Shown here: positions 25,577-35,656 of the stretch, in pieces
How positions within the stretch are numbered: the stretch's first letter is position 1
Layout: each line of letters begins with the position of its first letter
DNA from: Serinicoccus kebangsaanensis
GTDB taxonomy: Bacteria > Actinomycetota > Actinomycetes > Actinomycetales > Dermatophilaceae
Direction: 5' to 3'
NCBI RefSeq assembly: GCF_008919445.1
Contig: NZ_VSLG01000011.1
Coordinates: 1 to 64,000 of the forward strand
Length of the DNA: 64,000 nt
The notes under the pieces: generated by a model
Databases searched by the model: none
Seen by the model: the letters and a program-made list of their open reading frames with translations, nothing else
Told to the model about the DNA's origin: nothing
Position numbers and translations under genes: made by a program

Positions 25577-26167
25577 ATGATCGACCTCACCCCGGCCACG
25601 ACCCGTGTCGCGGGCCTGCTCGACGGCGTCGACGACGCACAGCTCGGGGCGCCCACGCCGAACCAGGACATGACGGTGACCGCGCTGCTGCACCATGTGC
25701 TCGGCCTCACCGTCGCGTTCCGCGACGCGGCGGCGAAGATCGAGGGGCCGACCACCCAGACGCCCCCGGAGGTGAGCGACGAGCCGCTCCCCGACGCCTG
25801 GCGCGAGCAGCTGCGCGACCGGCTGACGGCGCTCGCCCAGGCCTGGTCCGAGGAGTCGGCCTGGGAGGGGATGACCACGGCCGGCGGGGTGACCTTCCCC
25901 GCCGAGGCCTGCGGACTGGTCGCCCTGGACGAGGTGCTGCTGCACGGGTGGGACCTGGCCGTCGCGACGGGGCAGGACTACGAGGTCCCTGACGACGAGG
26001 CCGAGGCGGTGCTGCCCATCGTCACCCCGAGCGGTGACGCGGAGACGGACGCCGAGGCCCGCGACGGGATGTTCGGGCCGCCGGTCGAGGTGCCCGACGA
26101 CGCGTCGACGTTCGACCGGGTGCTGGGGCTGTCCGGCCGCGATCCACGTTGGGCGCACCGGCAGTGA
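25577..26167 (+). CDS. TIGR03086-type DinB-like metal-binding protein
   Basis: 196 aa, in the mycothiol-dependent maleylpyruvate isomerase/DinB helical-bundle superfamily. Histidines that could bind metal are in VTALLHHVLGL (about residue 39) and DEVLLHGWDLAVATGQ (about residue 123). Some relatives use mycothiol, consistent with an actinobacterial host; the reaction here is unknown. It has an ATG with AAGGGA upstream. It ends just before a 22-bp repeat array and converges on the DUF58 gene. Its position inside the membrane/AAA cluster seems incidental. Confidence 0.8.
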   Translation: MIDLTPATTRVAGLLDGVDDAQLGAPTPNQDMTVTALLHHVLGLTVAFRDAAAKIEGPTTQTPPEVSDEPLPDAWREQLRDRLTALAQAWSEESAWEGMTTAGGVTFPAEACGLVALDEVLLHGWDLAVATGQDYEVPDDEAEAVLPIVTPSGDAETDAEARDGMFGPPVEVPDDASTFDRVLGLSGRDPRWAHRQ

Positions 26168-26170
26168 CGT

Positions 26171-26250
26171 CGTGCGGCCGGTCGACGCAAACCGTGCGGC
26201 CGGTCGACGCATATCGTGCGGTCGGTCGACGCATATCGTGCGGCCGGTCG
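26171..26250. repeat. 22-bp tandem repeat, 3.6 units (family A)
   Basis: Units start at 26171, 26193, 26215 and 26237 (the last partial). Each reads CGTGCGGCCGGTCGACGC followed by AAAC or ATAT, and is the reverse complement of the family A unit at 18.4 and 37.1 kb. The array begins 4 bp after a stop codon, between convergent genes. Confidence 0.88.
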
Positions 26251-26263
26251 GGGGAGGGGGCCC

Positions 26264-27574
26264 TCAGAGGAGGCCCTGCGCCTTGAGGGCGAGGTAGTGG
26301 TCCGCCAGCGCGACCGGCAGCTCCTCGGGTGGCTCGTCGAGCACGGTGACGCCGAGCTGGTTCAGCGCCACGGCGGTGCGGTGGCGCAGCGACCCGGTCC
26401 GCTCCGCGGCGGCTGAGGCGTAGGCCTGCTCCACCTGGTCGGTGCGGGTGCGGATCGCCTCCAGCGCCGGGTCGGCCACGGAGGCCACGACGACCCGGTG
26501 GTGCGCCGTCAGGCTGGGCAGCACCGGCAGCAGACCCTCCTCCAGGGCGGCCGGCTCCAACGGGGTGAGCAGCACCACGAGGGCTCGACGCCGGGTGAGG
26601 GTGGTGACGGCGCCGGCGAGCATGGACCAGTCGGCCTCCAGCAGCACCGGCTCCAGCGGGGCCATCGCCGTGACGAGCTGGTGCAGCAGGCCGGAGCGGC
26701 CCGCCGTGGTGCCGGAGCCCACGCGTGCCCGCACGCTGCGGTCACCGGCGAGCAGGTCCACCCGGTCTCCCGCCCGCGAGGCGAGCGCAGCCAGCAGCAG
26801 GGCGGCGTCCATGGCGGCGTCCAGCCGTGGCTCGTCGCCGACCCGGGCGGCGCTGGTGCGGGCGGTGTCCAGCACCAGGATCACCCGCCGGTCGCGCTCC
26901 GGCTGCCAGGTGCGGACCACGACGTGCTGGCGCCGCGCCGTGGCGCGCCAGTCGATCGAGCGCACGTCGTCGCCCTCGACGTAGTCGCGCAGCGAGTCGA
27001 ACTCGGTGCCCTGCCCGCGTGTGCGCACCGCCGACCGGCCGTCCAGCTGCCGCAGCTGCGCCAGCTTGGCCGGCAGGTGGCGTCGCGAGCGGAAGGGGGG
27101 CAGCGAGCGCACCGCACCCGGCACGCGGACCGTCCGTTGCCGGCCTCCGAGCCCGAGCGGGCCGTGCGTGCGCACCGTCACCCCCACGGCTGGTCGATCG
27201 CCCCGACGGGTGGGGCGCAGGCCGGTATGCACGGCCCGCCGCTCTCCCGCGGGGAGGTCCAGGGGGTGCCGGGTGGGCTCCTGGACGCCCGCCGACGGCA
27301 CCCACGCGTCGCGGATCAGACCGCGGACCCGACGGGTGCCCGGGTTGGTCACCGACAGGGTCGTGCTCGTCTCCTCCAGCAGCCGCACCTGGGGGACGGG
27401 TGAGCGCTCCAGGCGCAGCGAGCGGGGCGCCGGCGCCAGCGCCGCGTCGGCGAGCACCAGCAGGGCGACCGCGACCAGCCAGGCGGCCGCGACCGGTCCG
27501 GCCGAGCCGGGCCACAGGACGACCGGCACCAGCCCGAGGAGGGCCAGCGCCACGACGGGACCGCGGACGACCAT
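26264..27574 (-). CDS. DUF58 domain protein
   Basis: 436 aa. Two N-terminal hydrophobic segments (residues 3-50) are followed by the diagnostic DYVEGDDVRSIDWRATAR and a vWA-like part (VILVLDTARTS). DUF58 proteins accompany MoxR ATPases and are thought to be their membrane-linked partners in folding or metal loading of other membrane proteins; the true substrate is not known. It is the last gene of a long operon, 13 bp after moxR, and stops beside the 22-bp repeats. Confidence 0.87.
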   Translation of the reverse strand: MVVRGPVVALALLGLVPVVLWPGSAGPVAAAWLVAVALLVLADAALAPAPRSLRLERSPVPQVRLLEETSTTLSVTNPGTRRVRGLIRDAWVPSAGVQEPTRHPLDLPAGERRAVHTGLRPTRRGDRPAVGVTVRTHGPLGLGGRQRTVRVPGAVRSLPPFRSRRHLPAKLAQLRQLDGRSAVRTRGQGTEFDSLRDYVEGDDVRSIDWRATARRQHVVVRTWQPERDRRVILVLDTARTSAARVGDEPRLDAAMDAALLLAALASRAGDRVDLLAGDRSVRARVGSGTTAGRSGLLHQLVTAMAPLEPVLLEADWSMLAGAVTTLTRRRALVVLLTPLEPAALEEGLLPVLPSLTAHHRVVVASVADPALEAIRTRTDQVEQAYASAAAERTGSLRHRTAVALNQLGVTVLDEPPEELPVALADHYLALKAQGLL

Positions 27575-27587
27575 GGATCCGGCCCTC

Positions 27588-28609
<1,022 letters not shown>

Positions 28610-28613
<4 letters not shown>

Positions 28614-29881
28614 GGTGTCCTCTCGGTGGGGTGGGTGCGGGTGGGCTCGTGCGCGGGGCCGGCCGCACCCCGGCCGTCAGGATAGGCGGGGCTCGGGGCG
28701 CCGCCGCGGTCGCCGGCGGGCCGGCGCACGCGCGCCTCGAGGTCGTGGACGTCGCGGACCAGGCGCACGAGGGCGTCGTCGTCCCCGAGCTGACCGGCGT
28801 CCACCAGCAGCCGCCGGGTATGCCCGGCGTCCTGGCCGGTCGCGCCGCTGACCGCACGCACCAGCTGGTCGGGCTCGGCACCGACGGGCAGTCCGAGCAG
28901 CGGGGCGAGGCGCCGTCGCGCTCCGGCCTGGACGGCGCGGGCGGCGTGGGCGCGGTCGTGGGCCTGGTGGTAAAGCCGGCCGCGGCTCAGCGTCGTCTCG
29001 GTGGCCCGGACGACCGCGGGGAGGGGCTCGGCGACGACGGCGCCCAGCCGGCGGCCACGCCAGAGCGCCGTCGCGAGGACCGCGCCGGCCATGACCGCGA
29101 CCGCCGCGGTGAGGTTGCGTGGGAGCACGTCCCACAGCGACGCCGCGGCGTCCAGCCCCGCGTCGCCCGGCTGCGGCAGCACCCACAGGAGCTGGTCGCT
29201 GCCGCCGAGAGCGCGCAGCGCCAGCGCCGCGTTGGCCTCCTCGGTGATCCGAGCGTTCGTCCAGGTCGACCCGATCCCGGCGACGACGGTCTCCGGCCGG
29301 TCCTCCTGCGCCGTGAGGACCACCAGGGCGCCCTCGCGTGCACCGCCGGCGTTGTGACCCGCCCCGGGCGGGAAGCACGCGGTCGCGTCGGCGCGGTCGT
29401 CGCCGCCCACGGAGAGCAGGACGTCCCACCCGGCCAGGCGGTCGCCCTCGCGCGCGAGCGGGTGGGCGCAGTCGGCGACGACCGGGATGCCGGAGCCGCC
29501 GCTGGAGTCGAGGTCCAGGCCCAGCACCGGGCCGACGTCCTGCCGCGGGTCGTCGGTCAGCACGACGAGTCGGTCGAGTCCCGCGTCGGCCAGGTCGGCG
29601 AGCAGCTGTGGACCGCTCTCCGGCTCGAGGTAGGCGGTGTGCGGCAGCAGGAGGGACGTCCCCGGGCCGACGTCGGCCGGGTCCAGCCGGCTGGTGCCGG
29701 GCACGACCTGCACGTCGACCCCCTGCGACCGGAGCACCTCGTGCAGCGCCTGTGCCCCCTGCGGTCCCGGGTTCACCGGGCTCAGCCGCTCACCGGAGCG
29801 CGGCGTGCTCAGCAGGGCCGCCGCGACCACCGCGACGACGGCGAGGGCCACCCACGGGGCGAACCGGCGCAGCGCGGTCAC
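28610..29881 (-). CDS. DUF4350 domain membrane protein
   Basis: 423 aa from the GTG at 29881, which overlaps the DUF4129 stop (GTGA). One hydrophobic segment near the N-terminus (about 8-25), an extracytoplasmic domain with GAQALHEVLRSQGVDVQVV and LLLPHTAYL, and a second segment at about 256-275 (LTAAVAVMAGAVLATALW) place about 240 residues outside. The C-terminal 150 residues are charged and helical inside the cell. DUF4350 proteins are companions of MoxR-DUF58 units; no activity is assigned. Confidence 0.83.
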
Positions 29882-30558
29882 GACGGCACCCAGGACTGGG
29901 GGGCAGTGGCGAGCTCGGGTCGGGACTGCCGCAGCCGGTCGCCGAGCTCGAGCACGGCCTCGGCCTGGGCGGTGCTGGCCGGGTGGTCGCCGTAGCGCAC
30001 GGCGTCGAAGGTGTCGCCCGCGAGGCGCAGCTCCGCACCGTGCCGGGGGAAGACGGGTGCCAGCTCGCCGGCCACCTCGTGCGCGGTTCGCCCCGGCCGT
30101 TCGTCGAGCACCGTCCGCTCGAGCGCATCGGCGGCGATCGCGCGGTACCCCTCCAGCACCGCCTCGTCGAGGCGACCGGCCTCCAGCGCCGACCGGGCGC
30201 TGTCGCGGTACTCCTGCGCCGAGCGGCGGGCACCGCCGAGCACCGCGCCGTCGGGCCGTGGCGGCAGCAGCCGGGCGGCACGCCACCGGTCCCGGCTGGC
30301 GAAGAGCAGCACCGCGGCCACCGCCGCGAGCACCAGACCCAGCACCAGCCAGGTGGACCACGGCGGCAGGGAGCCCAGGTCCGGTGGGTCAGGCAGGCGG
30401 TCGGTGATCCACCTCCACAGCCGGGTGAGCCACGGCTCCTGGAGCTGGTAGCCGCCGGACCCGAGCTCGTCGTCGAGCCACCGGCGTGCCTCGTCGCGGT
30501 CCGGGTCCAGGGCACCGAGCACCTGGTCCCGACCGGCGGGCGGGGGGCGTGTGGGCAT
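29878..30558 (-). CDS. DUF4129 domain membrane protein
   Basis: 226 aa from the ATG at 30558. One transmembrane segment (STWLVLGLVLAAVAAVLLFA, about residues 78-97) precedes a cytoplasmic DUF4129 helical domain (SAQEYRDSARSALEAGRLDEAVLEGYRAI... RTAHEVAGEL). This C-terminal domain is common in transglutaminase-MoxR-DUF58 clusters and is a likely docking module. The longer open frame upstream overlaps the preceding gene and has no start as good. It is coupled to the DUF4350 gene by a 4-nt overlap. Confidence 0.82.
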   Translation of the reverse strand: MPTRPPPAGRDQVLGALDPDRDEARRWLDDELGSGGYQLQEPWLTRLWRWITDRLPDPPDLGSLPPWSTWLVLGLVLAAVAAVLLFASRDRWRAARLLPPRPDGAVLGGARRSAQEYRDSARSALEAGRLDEAVLEGYRAIAADALERTVLDERPGRTAHEVAGELAPVFPRHGAELRLAGDTFDAVRYGDHPASTAQAEAVLELGDRLRQSRPELATAPQSWVPS

Positions 30559-30581
30559 ACCAGCTGCTTCCGGGGCGGTGC

Positions 30582-31697
30582 TCAGCGAGACCGGCTCGCG
30601 GCGCGCTCCTGGGCCGCCCGCACGAGCGAGACGTCCAGCCCCTCCCGGCGGATCCGCTGGTCGAGGTAGAGCAGGGCGGTGACGCCGGCGGTGAAGGGGA
30701 TGGTCAGCGCCCCGACCACCAGCTGCAGCGCGTGGTCGGTGACGAGCAGGGTCGGGCTCATCGGGTCCATCATCCCGGTGGGCCCCAGCGCGGCCATGAC
30801 GGCCGCCGCCACGGGCAGCTGCACGACCGCGGCCAGGACGCTCGTGACGATCCCGGCGAGGATGGTGATGCCCACGATCCGCCACCCCTGGCCGCCGCGG
30901 GACAGGCTCCAGGCGCGCGCGATGCCCTTCCAGGGACCGATCCGCTCGAGGACCACCGGGGCCGGTGCGAGGCTCAGCCGGCAGGCGGCCCAGACGAACC
31001 CGACGACGGCAGCGATGCTGAGCAGGACCACGAGCAGGATGACCAGGGCGCCGTCGCCCACGGCCACCAGCCCGGCGATCACCACGACCAGGGCGATGAT
31101 CGCGATGACGGCGAGCACCCCCATGAGCAGCACGGTGCCGACGAGCGCGAGCAGACGGCCCCGGACGGCCCGCCAGGTGTCACCGAGGCCGGCCCGGTCG
31201 CCCAGGACCGCCTCGCCCACGACGTGCACGATCATCCCGGTCAGGGCGATGGAGGCCAACGAGGAGAAGATCGTGGAGAGCAGCAGGTTCACGGCCTGCA
31301 GGTCGACGTCGCTGAGCGAGGTGAGGGCGTTGGACATCAGCAGGGAGAGCAGCAGCGAGGGCGCGAGGAGCACGGCGAGCACGATGAAGCCCATGCCGAT
31401 CGTGGCCTCGGGGTTGCGCCGCATGGTCTGGAGGGCCCCGCCGAAGATGTCGCCCAGGGTCAGCGGACGCAGCGGCACCACGCCGGGCTGGTGCATGCGG
31501 GCCAGCTGCTCCGGGGGGAGCTGGTGCCACTGGGGCTGGTGCGGCGTCGGCTGCTGCTGCCACGACGGCTGGCTCCAGCCGGGGGGCTGCGACGGGGCGC
31601 CCCCGTCGGCGGGACCGGGCGGGACGGGCGGCGGCAGCGGTGGCCGGTCGGGACGTCCCGGGTCTCCGGGTGGTGGCCCCAAGGGTGGCTGGGTCAT
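30582..31697 (-). CDS. Multi-TM protein with Pro-rich N-terminus
   Basis: 371 aa. The first 75 residues are Pro/Gln-rich and disordered (PPGWSQPSWQQQPTPHQPQW). PLRPLTLGDIFGGALQTMRRNP then leads into about six hydrophobic segments, resembling the glycerophosphodiester-phosphodiesterase-type membrane domain found in actinobacterial MoxR clusters, without any catalytic domain. The role is unknown. It starts in a 4-nt overlap with the kinase gene and precedes the DUF4129 gene by 23 bp. Confidence 0.78.
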   Translation of the reverse strand: MTQPPLGPPPGDPGRPDRPPLPPPVPPGPADGGAPSQPPGWSQPSWQQQPTPHQPQWHQLPPEQLARMHQPGVVPLRPLTLGDIFGGALQTMRRNPEATIGMGFIVLAVLLAPSLLLSLLMSNALTSLSDVDLQAVNLLLSTIFSSLASIALTGMIVHVVGEAVLGDRAGLGDTWRAVRGRLLALVGTVLLMGVLAVIAIIALVVVIAGLVAVGDGALVILLVVLLSIAAVVGFVWAACRLSLAPAPVVLERIGPWKGIARAWSLSRGGQGWRIVGITILAGIVTSVLAAVVQLPVAAAVMAALGPTGMMDPMSPTLLVTDHALQLVVGALTIPFTAGVTALLYLDQRIRREGLDVSLVRAAQERAASRSR

Positions 31698-32350
31698 CCC
31701 CCTGCTCCTCGATCGGTCTGTCGTGGCCGCGGCGACGGGTCCTGCGGCAGTCCCCTGGCGCGCGTCTCTGCCTCACGGGCGGTCATCGGCTCGGCGCCGA
31801 GCGACCGCTGTGCGGACACGATACCCGGCTCGGCCCGGCGCAGGACGTGGCCGCGGCGCCACAGGGTCATGGGGGGCTTGCGCCGTTCGGCCAGGTCCCG
31901 GGCCAGGCGTCGGGTGAAGGTCAGCCACGGGTGGTGCCGGATGCACCACGCCCCGGCGAGCAGTCCTCGGCGCCGCAGGCCGTCGACGACGTGCGCGGCG
32001 AAGATCCCCTCGGCGACGACGACGGTATGCCCCTCGAGCCGTACCTCGTGGCTGCCGCGGATCGCGGAGCGGCTGATGTCGTAGACGGGCATCTGCGCCG
32101 CACCGTCGCGGCAGAGGCGTTCCAGCGCGTCGATCGCGGCGGCGCCGTCCCAGGAGTCGACGTGGTCCCAGTCCGGGAGGCCGAGCGGGCTCATCGGCAG
32201 GTCCGGGTCGTCGCCCTCGCGGTAGAAGTCGTCCAGCTGCACGACCGGCCACCCGTGGTCGGTGTGCAGCCGCGCGGCCAGGCGCGACTTGCCCGCCCCG
32301 CTCGGCCCGGCCAGCACGAGCACACGAGCGGTTCGGGGGGCCGGGTCCAT
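31694..32350 (-). CDS. Uridine kinase-like P-loop protein
   Basis: 218 aa. Walker A LAGPSGAGKSRLA is near residue 15 and QLDDFYREGDDPDLP follows, the Asp-Phe-Tyr region of the uridine/pantothenate kinase group; DWDHVDSWD and the VVAEGIFAAHV strand also fit. It would phosphorylate uridine or a similar small molecule with ATP or GTP. It heads the 32.35-26.26 kb operon but has no evident link to MoxR; the nearby nucleoside genes are the more natural context. The ATG lies 8 nt after TAGACT. An upstream extension of the frame is antisense to other coding DNA. Confidence 0.82.
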   Translation of the reverse strand: MDPAPRTARVLVLAGPSGAGKSRLAARLHTDHGWPVVQLDDFYREGDDPDLPMSPLGLPDWDHVDSWDGAAAIDALERLCRDGAAQMPVYDISRSAIRGSHEVRLEGHTVVVAEGIFAAHVVDGLRRRGLLAGAWCIRHHPWLTFTRRLARDLAERRKPPMTLWRRGHVLRRAEPGIVSAQRSLGAEPMTAREAETRARGLPQDPSPRPRQTDRGAGG

Positions 32351-32397
32351 GGCGGACGAGTCTAGGTCCGGCGCCGCCGGCGGCGGATCCGGGGGCG

Positions 32398-33015
32398 TCA
32401 GAGGAGGATGGCGAGCACGGCCACCGCGACCGCGAGGGCGAGCACCGCGATCGCGGGCCAGGCGAGGTCGGTCCGGACGGCGGCCCCGCGGCCGTCGGCC
32501 GCGAGCTGACCTCCGTCGAGCCGCCAGCGCTGCAGCGCGCGCTGAGCCTGGTCGGCCACCGACTGGGCGGTGTGGCCGCCGTCCCCGCGGCGGGTCGTGG
32601 TCTCGGCGAAGTCGTCGACGCTCCGATGCGGTGTCCGCTCCCGCTTCGCCGGGACCGCCCAGGCGCTGTGCCGTTGGCCGTCCGTGTCGTGCAGCTCCAG
32701 TGCCCACTGATGGGTGATCTCGTCGACGGCGGCGAAGGGGACCACCGTGTCGGCGACGATGTTGGCCAGCAGCACACCGTCCTCCCGCAGCACGACGTGC
32801 GGCCGGAGGAAGAGCGCCCAGGCCACCGCGGCGAGACCTAGCACCAGCGCGACCGCGCCCAGGATCCCCTCCCGCTGCCCCGAGCCGACGTCCCAGACGG
32901 TCAGCGCGGCGAGGACCCCGGCACCGGCGACCATGAGCCAGCCGAGGATGCGCGCCGGCAGGGTGCGGTAGACCGCGATGACCTCGCCGCTCAGCCCGTC
33001 CGCCGTCCCTGCCAT
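32398..33015 (-). CDS. Small membrane protein with PH-like domain
   Basis: 205 aa. Two N-terminal hydrophobic segments (about 23-42 and 50-70), a soluble middle that resembles a bacterial PH-like fold (LRPHVVLREDGVLLANIVADTVVPFAAVDEI, split here by family convention), and a C-terminal segment (LAWPAIAVLALAVAVAVLAI). The domain reading is tentative. The ATG is 7 nt after TAGGAT. It is separate from the kinase operon by 47 bp. Function unknown. Confidence 0.7.
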   Translation of the reverse strand: MAGTADGLSGEVIAVYRTLPARILGWLMVAGAGVLAALTVWDVGSGQREGILGAVALVLGLAAVAWALFLRPHVVLREDGVLLANIVADTVVPFAAVDEITHQWALELHDTDGQRHSAWAVPAKRERTPHRSVDDFAETTTRRGDGGHTAQSVADQAQRALQRWRLDGGQLAADGRGAAVRTDLAWPAIAVLALAVAVAVLAILL

Positions 33016-33022
33016 GCCGGTG

Positions 33023-33028
33023 ATCCTA
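33023..33028 (-). promoter_or_regulatory. -10 box, PH-like membrane protein gene (leaderless type)
   Basis: TAGGAT on the minus strand, 7 nt before the ATG at 33015. Confidence 0.5.
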
Positions 33029-33067
33029 GCGCCGGCCGACCGGCGCTCGTGCGGGCCGACGCGGCCC

Positions 33068-34756
33068 TCACAGGGCGGTGAGCTGCTCCATGCTCGTGCG
33101 GACCTGCGCCAGCCGTCGCGCCGCCTCCTCGCGAGCGCCCGGGAGACCCTCCCGGTCCTCGACCGGGACGATCGCCTCGAGGTAGACCTTGAGCTTCGGC
33201 TCGGTCCCGCTGGGCCGGACGATGACCCGGGTGTCGTCCTCGAGCAGGAAGCGCACGCCGTCGGTGGGCGGCAGGCCGCCCGCCCCCTCGGCCAGGTCCT
33301 CGCTCTGCCGCAGCCGCACCCCGCCGAGCTCGTCGGGGGTGTCGTCGCGCAGTCGCTGCATGACCGGGGGGATCTGGGCCAGGTCGCTCACCCGCACCGA
33401 GAAGGCGTCGGTCTGGTGCACCCCGTGCCGCACGGCGAGGTCGTCCAGGACGTCGGTCAGCCGGCGACCCTGCCCCTTGAGGGTGGCGGCCAGCTCGGCG
33501 GCCATGAGCGCCGCAGTCACGCCGTCCTTGTCCGGGACCGTCGCGGGGTCGACGCAGTAGCCGAGCGCCTCCTCGTAGCCGTAGGCCAGCCCGGCCACCC
33601 GGCCGATCCACTTGAACCCGGTGAGCGTCTCCTCGCCGGGCAGCCCGGCCGAGTCCGCCATCGCCCCCAGCAACCGGGACGAGACGATCGACCGGGCGAG
33701 CACGGACCGGGCCGGCGTCGCCCGGCCCCGGTCGATGACGTGCTGGCCGAGCAGCGCCCCCACCTCGTCGCCGCGCAGCATCCGCCAGCGGTCGCCGTCG
33801 CGCACCGCCAGGGCGCACCGGTCGGCATCGGGGTCGTTGGCGATGACCAGGTCCGGCCCCACCCGCTCCGCCAGCTCCAGGGCGGCGTCGATCGCCCCGG
33901 TCTCCTCGGGGTTCGGGAAGGAGACGGTGGGGAAGTCCGGGTCCGGCTGCTCCTGCGCGGCGACCGGCGCGGGTGCGGGGAAGCCGGCCCGCTCGAACGC
34001 CAGCCGCACCACCTCCGACCCGACGCCGTGCAGCGCCGTGTGCACCACCGACAGGTCACGGGGGCTGCTGGGGTCGAGCACGCCGACGGCGGCGTCGAGG
34101 TAGGCCTCCAGCAGCTCCTCGCCCAGCGTCTGCCAGCCCTCCTCGGCGAGCGGCACCTGCGAGGTCGACGTCACCGCGGCGATCTGCGCGGCGATGTCCC
34201 GGTCGGCCGGAGGCACGATCTGGGAGCCGTCGCCGAGGTAGACCTTGTAGCCGTTGTCCTCCGGGGGGTTGTGGCTCGCCGTCACCATCACCCCGGCGTC
34301 GGCGCCGAGGTGGCCGATCGCGAAGGCGAGGACCGGTGTCGGGAGCGGGGAGGGCAGCACCATCGCGCGGCCGCCGGCCGCGGTGACGACGGCGGCGGTG
34401 TCGCGGGCGAAGACGTCGGAGTTGTGGCGGGCGTCGAAGCCGATGACCACGGCCGGTCCGGGCGTCGCGTCCCCCGCCGTCTCCAGCCGCGCCTCGAGGT
34501 ATGCCGTCAGCCCGGCCGCGGTGCGGATGACGACGGACCGGTTCATCCGGTTCGGTCCGGCGCCGAGCCGGCCACGCAGGCCGGCGGTGCCGAACTCGAG
34601 GAAGGCGCTGAACCGGTCCTGCAGGTCGTCGAGGGCACCCTGGTCCCCGGCCTCGGCAGCGGTGAGGACCCGCTCCAGCTCGGCGCGGGTCGCGGGGTCG
34701 GGGTCGTCGGCCAGCCAGGTGCGGGCGGTGCTCAGCAGGTCGGTGCGGTCGGTCAC
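33068..34756 (-). CDS. pmmB: Phosphosugar mutase, PmmB/PGM2 type
   Basis: 562 aa. It belongs to the alpha-D-phosphohexomutase superfamily: substrate entry FGTAGLRGRLGAGPNRMN, active-site serine loop TASHNPPEDNGYK, metal loop NDPDADRCALAV, and a C-terminal phosphate-binding RPSGTEPKLKVYLE. The length and FGTAGLR opening are those of the branch that includes human PGM2, a phosphopentomutase. Its ATG-proximal neighbour is punA, which releases (deoxy)ribose-1-phosphate, so conversion of pentose-1-phosphate to the 5-phosphate for DeoC is likely its job, rather than mannose metabolism. The GTG start has CAGGAG close upstream, and the gap to punA is 35 bp. Confidence 0.88.
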   Translation of the reverse strand: MTDRTDLLSTARTWLADDPDPATRAELERVLTAAEAGDQGALDDLQDRFSAFLEFGTAGLRGRLGAGPNRMNRSVVIRTAAGLTAYLEARLETAGDATPGPAVVIGFDARHNSDVFARDTAAVVTAAGGRAMVLPSPLPTPVLAFAIGHLGADAGVMVTASHNPPEDNGYKVYLGDGSQIVPPADRDIAAQIAAVTSTSQVPLAEEGWQTLGEELLEAYLDAAVGVLDPSSPRDLSVVHTALHGVGSEVVRLAFERAGFPAPAPVAAQEQPDPDFPTVSFPNPEETGAIDAALELAERVGPDLVIANDPDADRCALAVRDGDRWRMLRGDEVGALLGQHVIDRGRATPARSVLARSIVSSRLLGAMADSAGLPGEETLTGFKWIGRVAGLAYGYEEALGYCVDPATVPDKDGVTAALMAAELAATLKGQGRRLTDVLDDLAVRHGVHQTDAFSVRVSDLAQIPPVMQRLRDDTPDELGGVRLRQSEDLAEGAGGLPPTDGVRFLLEDDTRVIVRPSGTEPKLKVYLEAIVPVEDREGLPGAREEAARRLAQVRTSMEQLTAL

Positions 34757-34791
34757 GGTGCTCCTGTCCTCGGTCCGGTGCGGCGGTCGGC

Positions 34792-35625
34792 TCAGATGCG
34801 CTCGACGATGCGGGCCAGCAGCTCGCCGCAGCGCTCCGCCGCAGCGGCGCCGGCGTCGATGACCTCCTGGTGGTCCAGCGGCGTCTCGCTGATGCCGGCC
34901 GCCGGGTTGGTGACCAGCGAGACCCCCAGCAGCTCGAGCCCCGCCTGCCGGGCCGCGATCGCCTCCAGGGCGGTCGACATACCCACCAGGTCGCCACCGA
35001 GCACCTTGGCCATCTGGACCTCGGCCGGGGTCTCGTAGTGCGGCCCGGGGAACTGCACGTAGACGCCCTCGTCCAGGCCGGCGTCGACCTCGCGGGCGAG
35101 CTCTCGCAGCCGGGGCGAGTAGAGGTCGGTGAGGTCGACGAAGGTGGCGCCCTCGACGGGCGAGGTCGCGGTGAGGTTGATGTGGTCCTTGATGAGCACC
35201 GGTGTGCCCGGTGCCCACTCGGGCCGCAGCCCACCGCAACCGTTGGTGAGCACGATCGTCGAGCATCCCGCGGCTGCCGCGGTGCGGACCGCGTGCACGA
35301 CGGAGCGCACGCCCTTGCCCTCGTAGAAGTGGGTGCGGGTGCCGTAGACGAGGACCCGTCGCCCGTTCGGGAGGGGGATGGAGCGCATCGTGCCCGAGTG
35401 GCCGGCGACGGCGGCCGCCGCGAACCCGGGCACGTCGGCGTGGTCGATCTCGGTGTCCGGCTGCCCCAGCGCGTCGGCGGCGGGCTTCCAGCCGCTGCCC
35501 AGCACGAGCGCGATGTCGTGCCGGTCGGCCCCGGTGCGCTGCGCGATGACCTCGGCCGCCGCCTGCGCCACCTCCACCGGGTCGGTCGTCGGGTCCGCGA
35601 GGTCGGGGGTTGCACCAGTAGTCAC
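34792..35625 (-). CDS. punA: Purine nucleoside phosphorylase
   Basis: 277 aa, trimeric class. It splits inosine and guanosine (and deoxy forms) to base and pentose-1-phosphate. Signature blocks: VLGSGWKP, GHSGTMRS phosphate site, TNGCGGLRPEW, MSTALEAIAARQAG and SLVTNPAAG with the purine-binding Asn. The GTG at 35625 is chosen because TACCCT lies 6 nt upstream and homologues begin near here; the longer frame to 35673 crosses the divergent gene's promoter. Operon with pmmB. Confidence 0.94.
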   Translation of the reverse strand: MTTGATPDLADPTTDPVEVAQAAAEVIAQRTGADRHDIALVLGSGWKPAADALGQPDTEIDHADVPGFAAAAVAGHSGTMRSIPLPNGRRVLVYGTRTHFYEGKGVRSVVHAVRTAAAAGCSTIVLTNGCGGLRPEWAPGTPVLIKDHINLTATSPVEGATFVDLTDLYSPRLRELAREVDAGLDEGVYVQFPGPHYETPAEVQMAKVLGGDLVGMSTALEAIAARQAGLELLGVSLVTNPAAGISETPLDHQEVIDAGAAAAERCGELLARIVERI

Positions 35626-35631
35626 GGGGTC

Positions 35632-35637
35632 AGGGTA
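35632..35637 (-). promoter_or_regulatory. -10 box, punA-pmmB operon (leaderless type)
   Basis: TACCCT on the minus strand, 6 nt from the punA GTG. The divergent flavoprotein gene starts only 31 bp away, with TTGGAT 6 nt before its GTG as the matching plus-strand element. Confidence 0.5.
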
Positions 35638-35656
35638 GCGATGGTTGGATGGGAGC

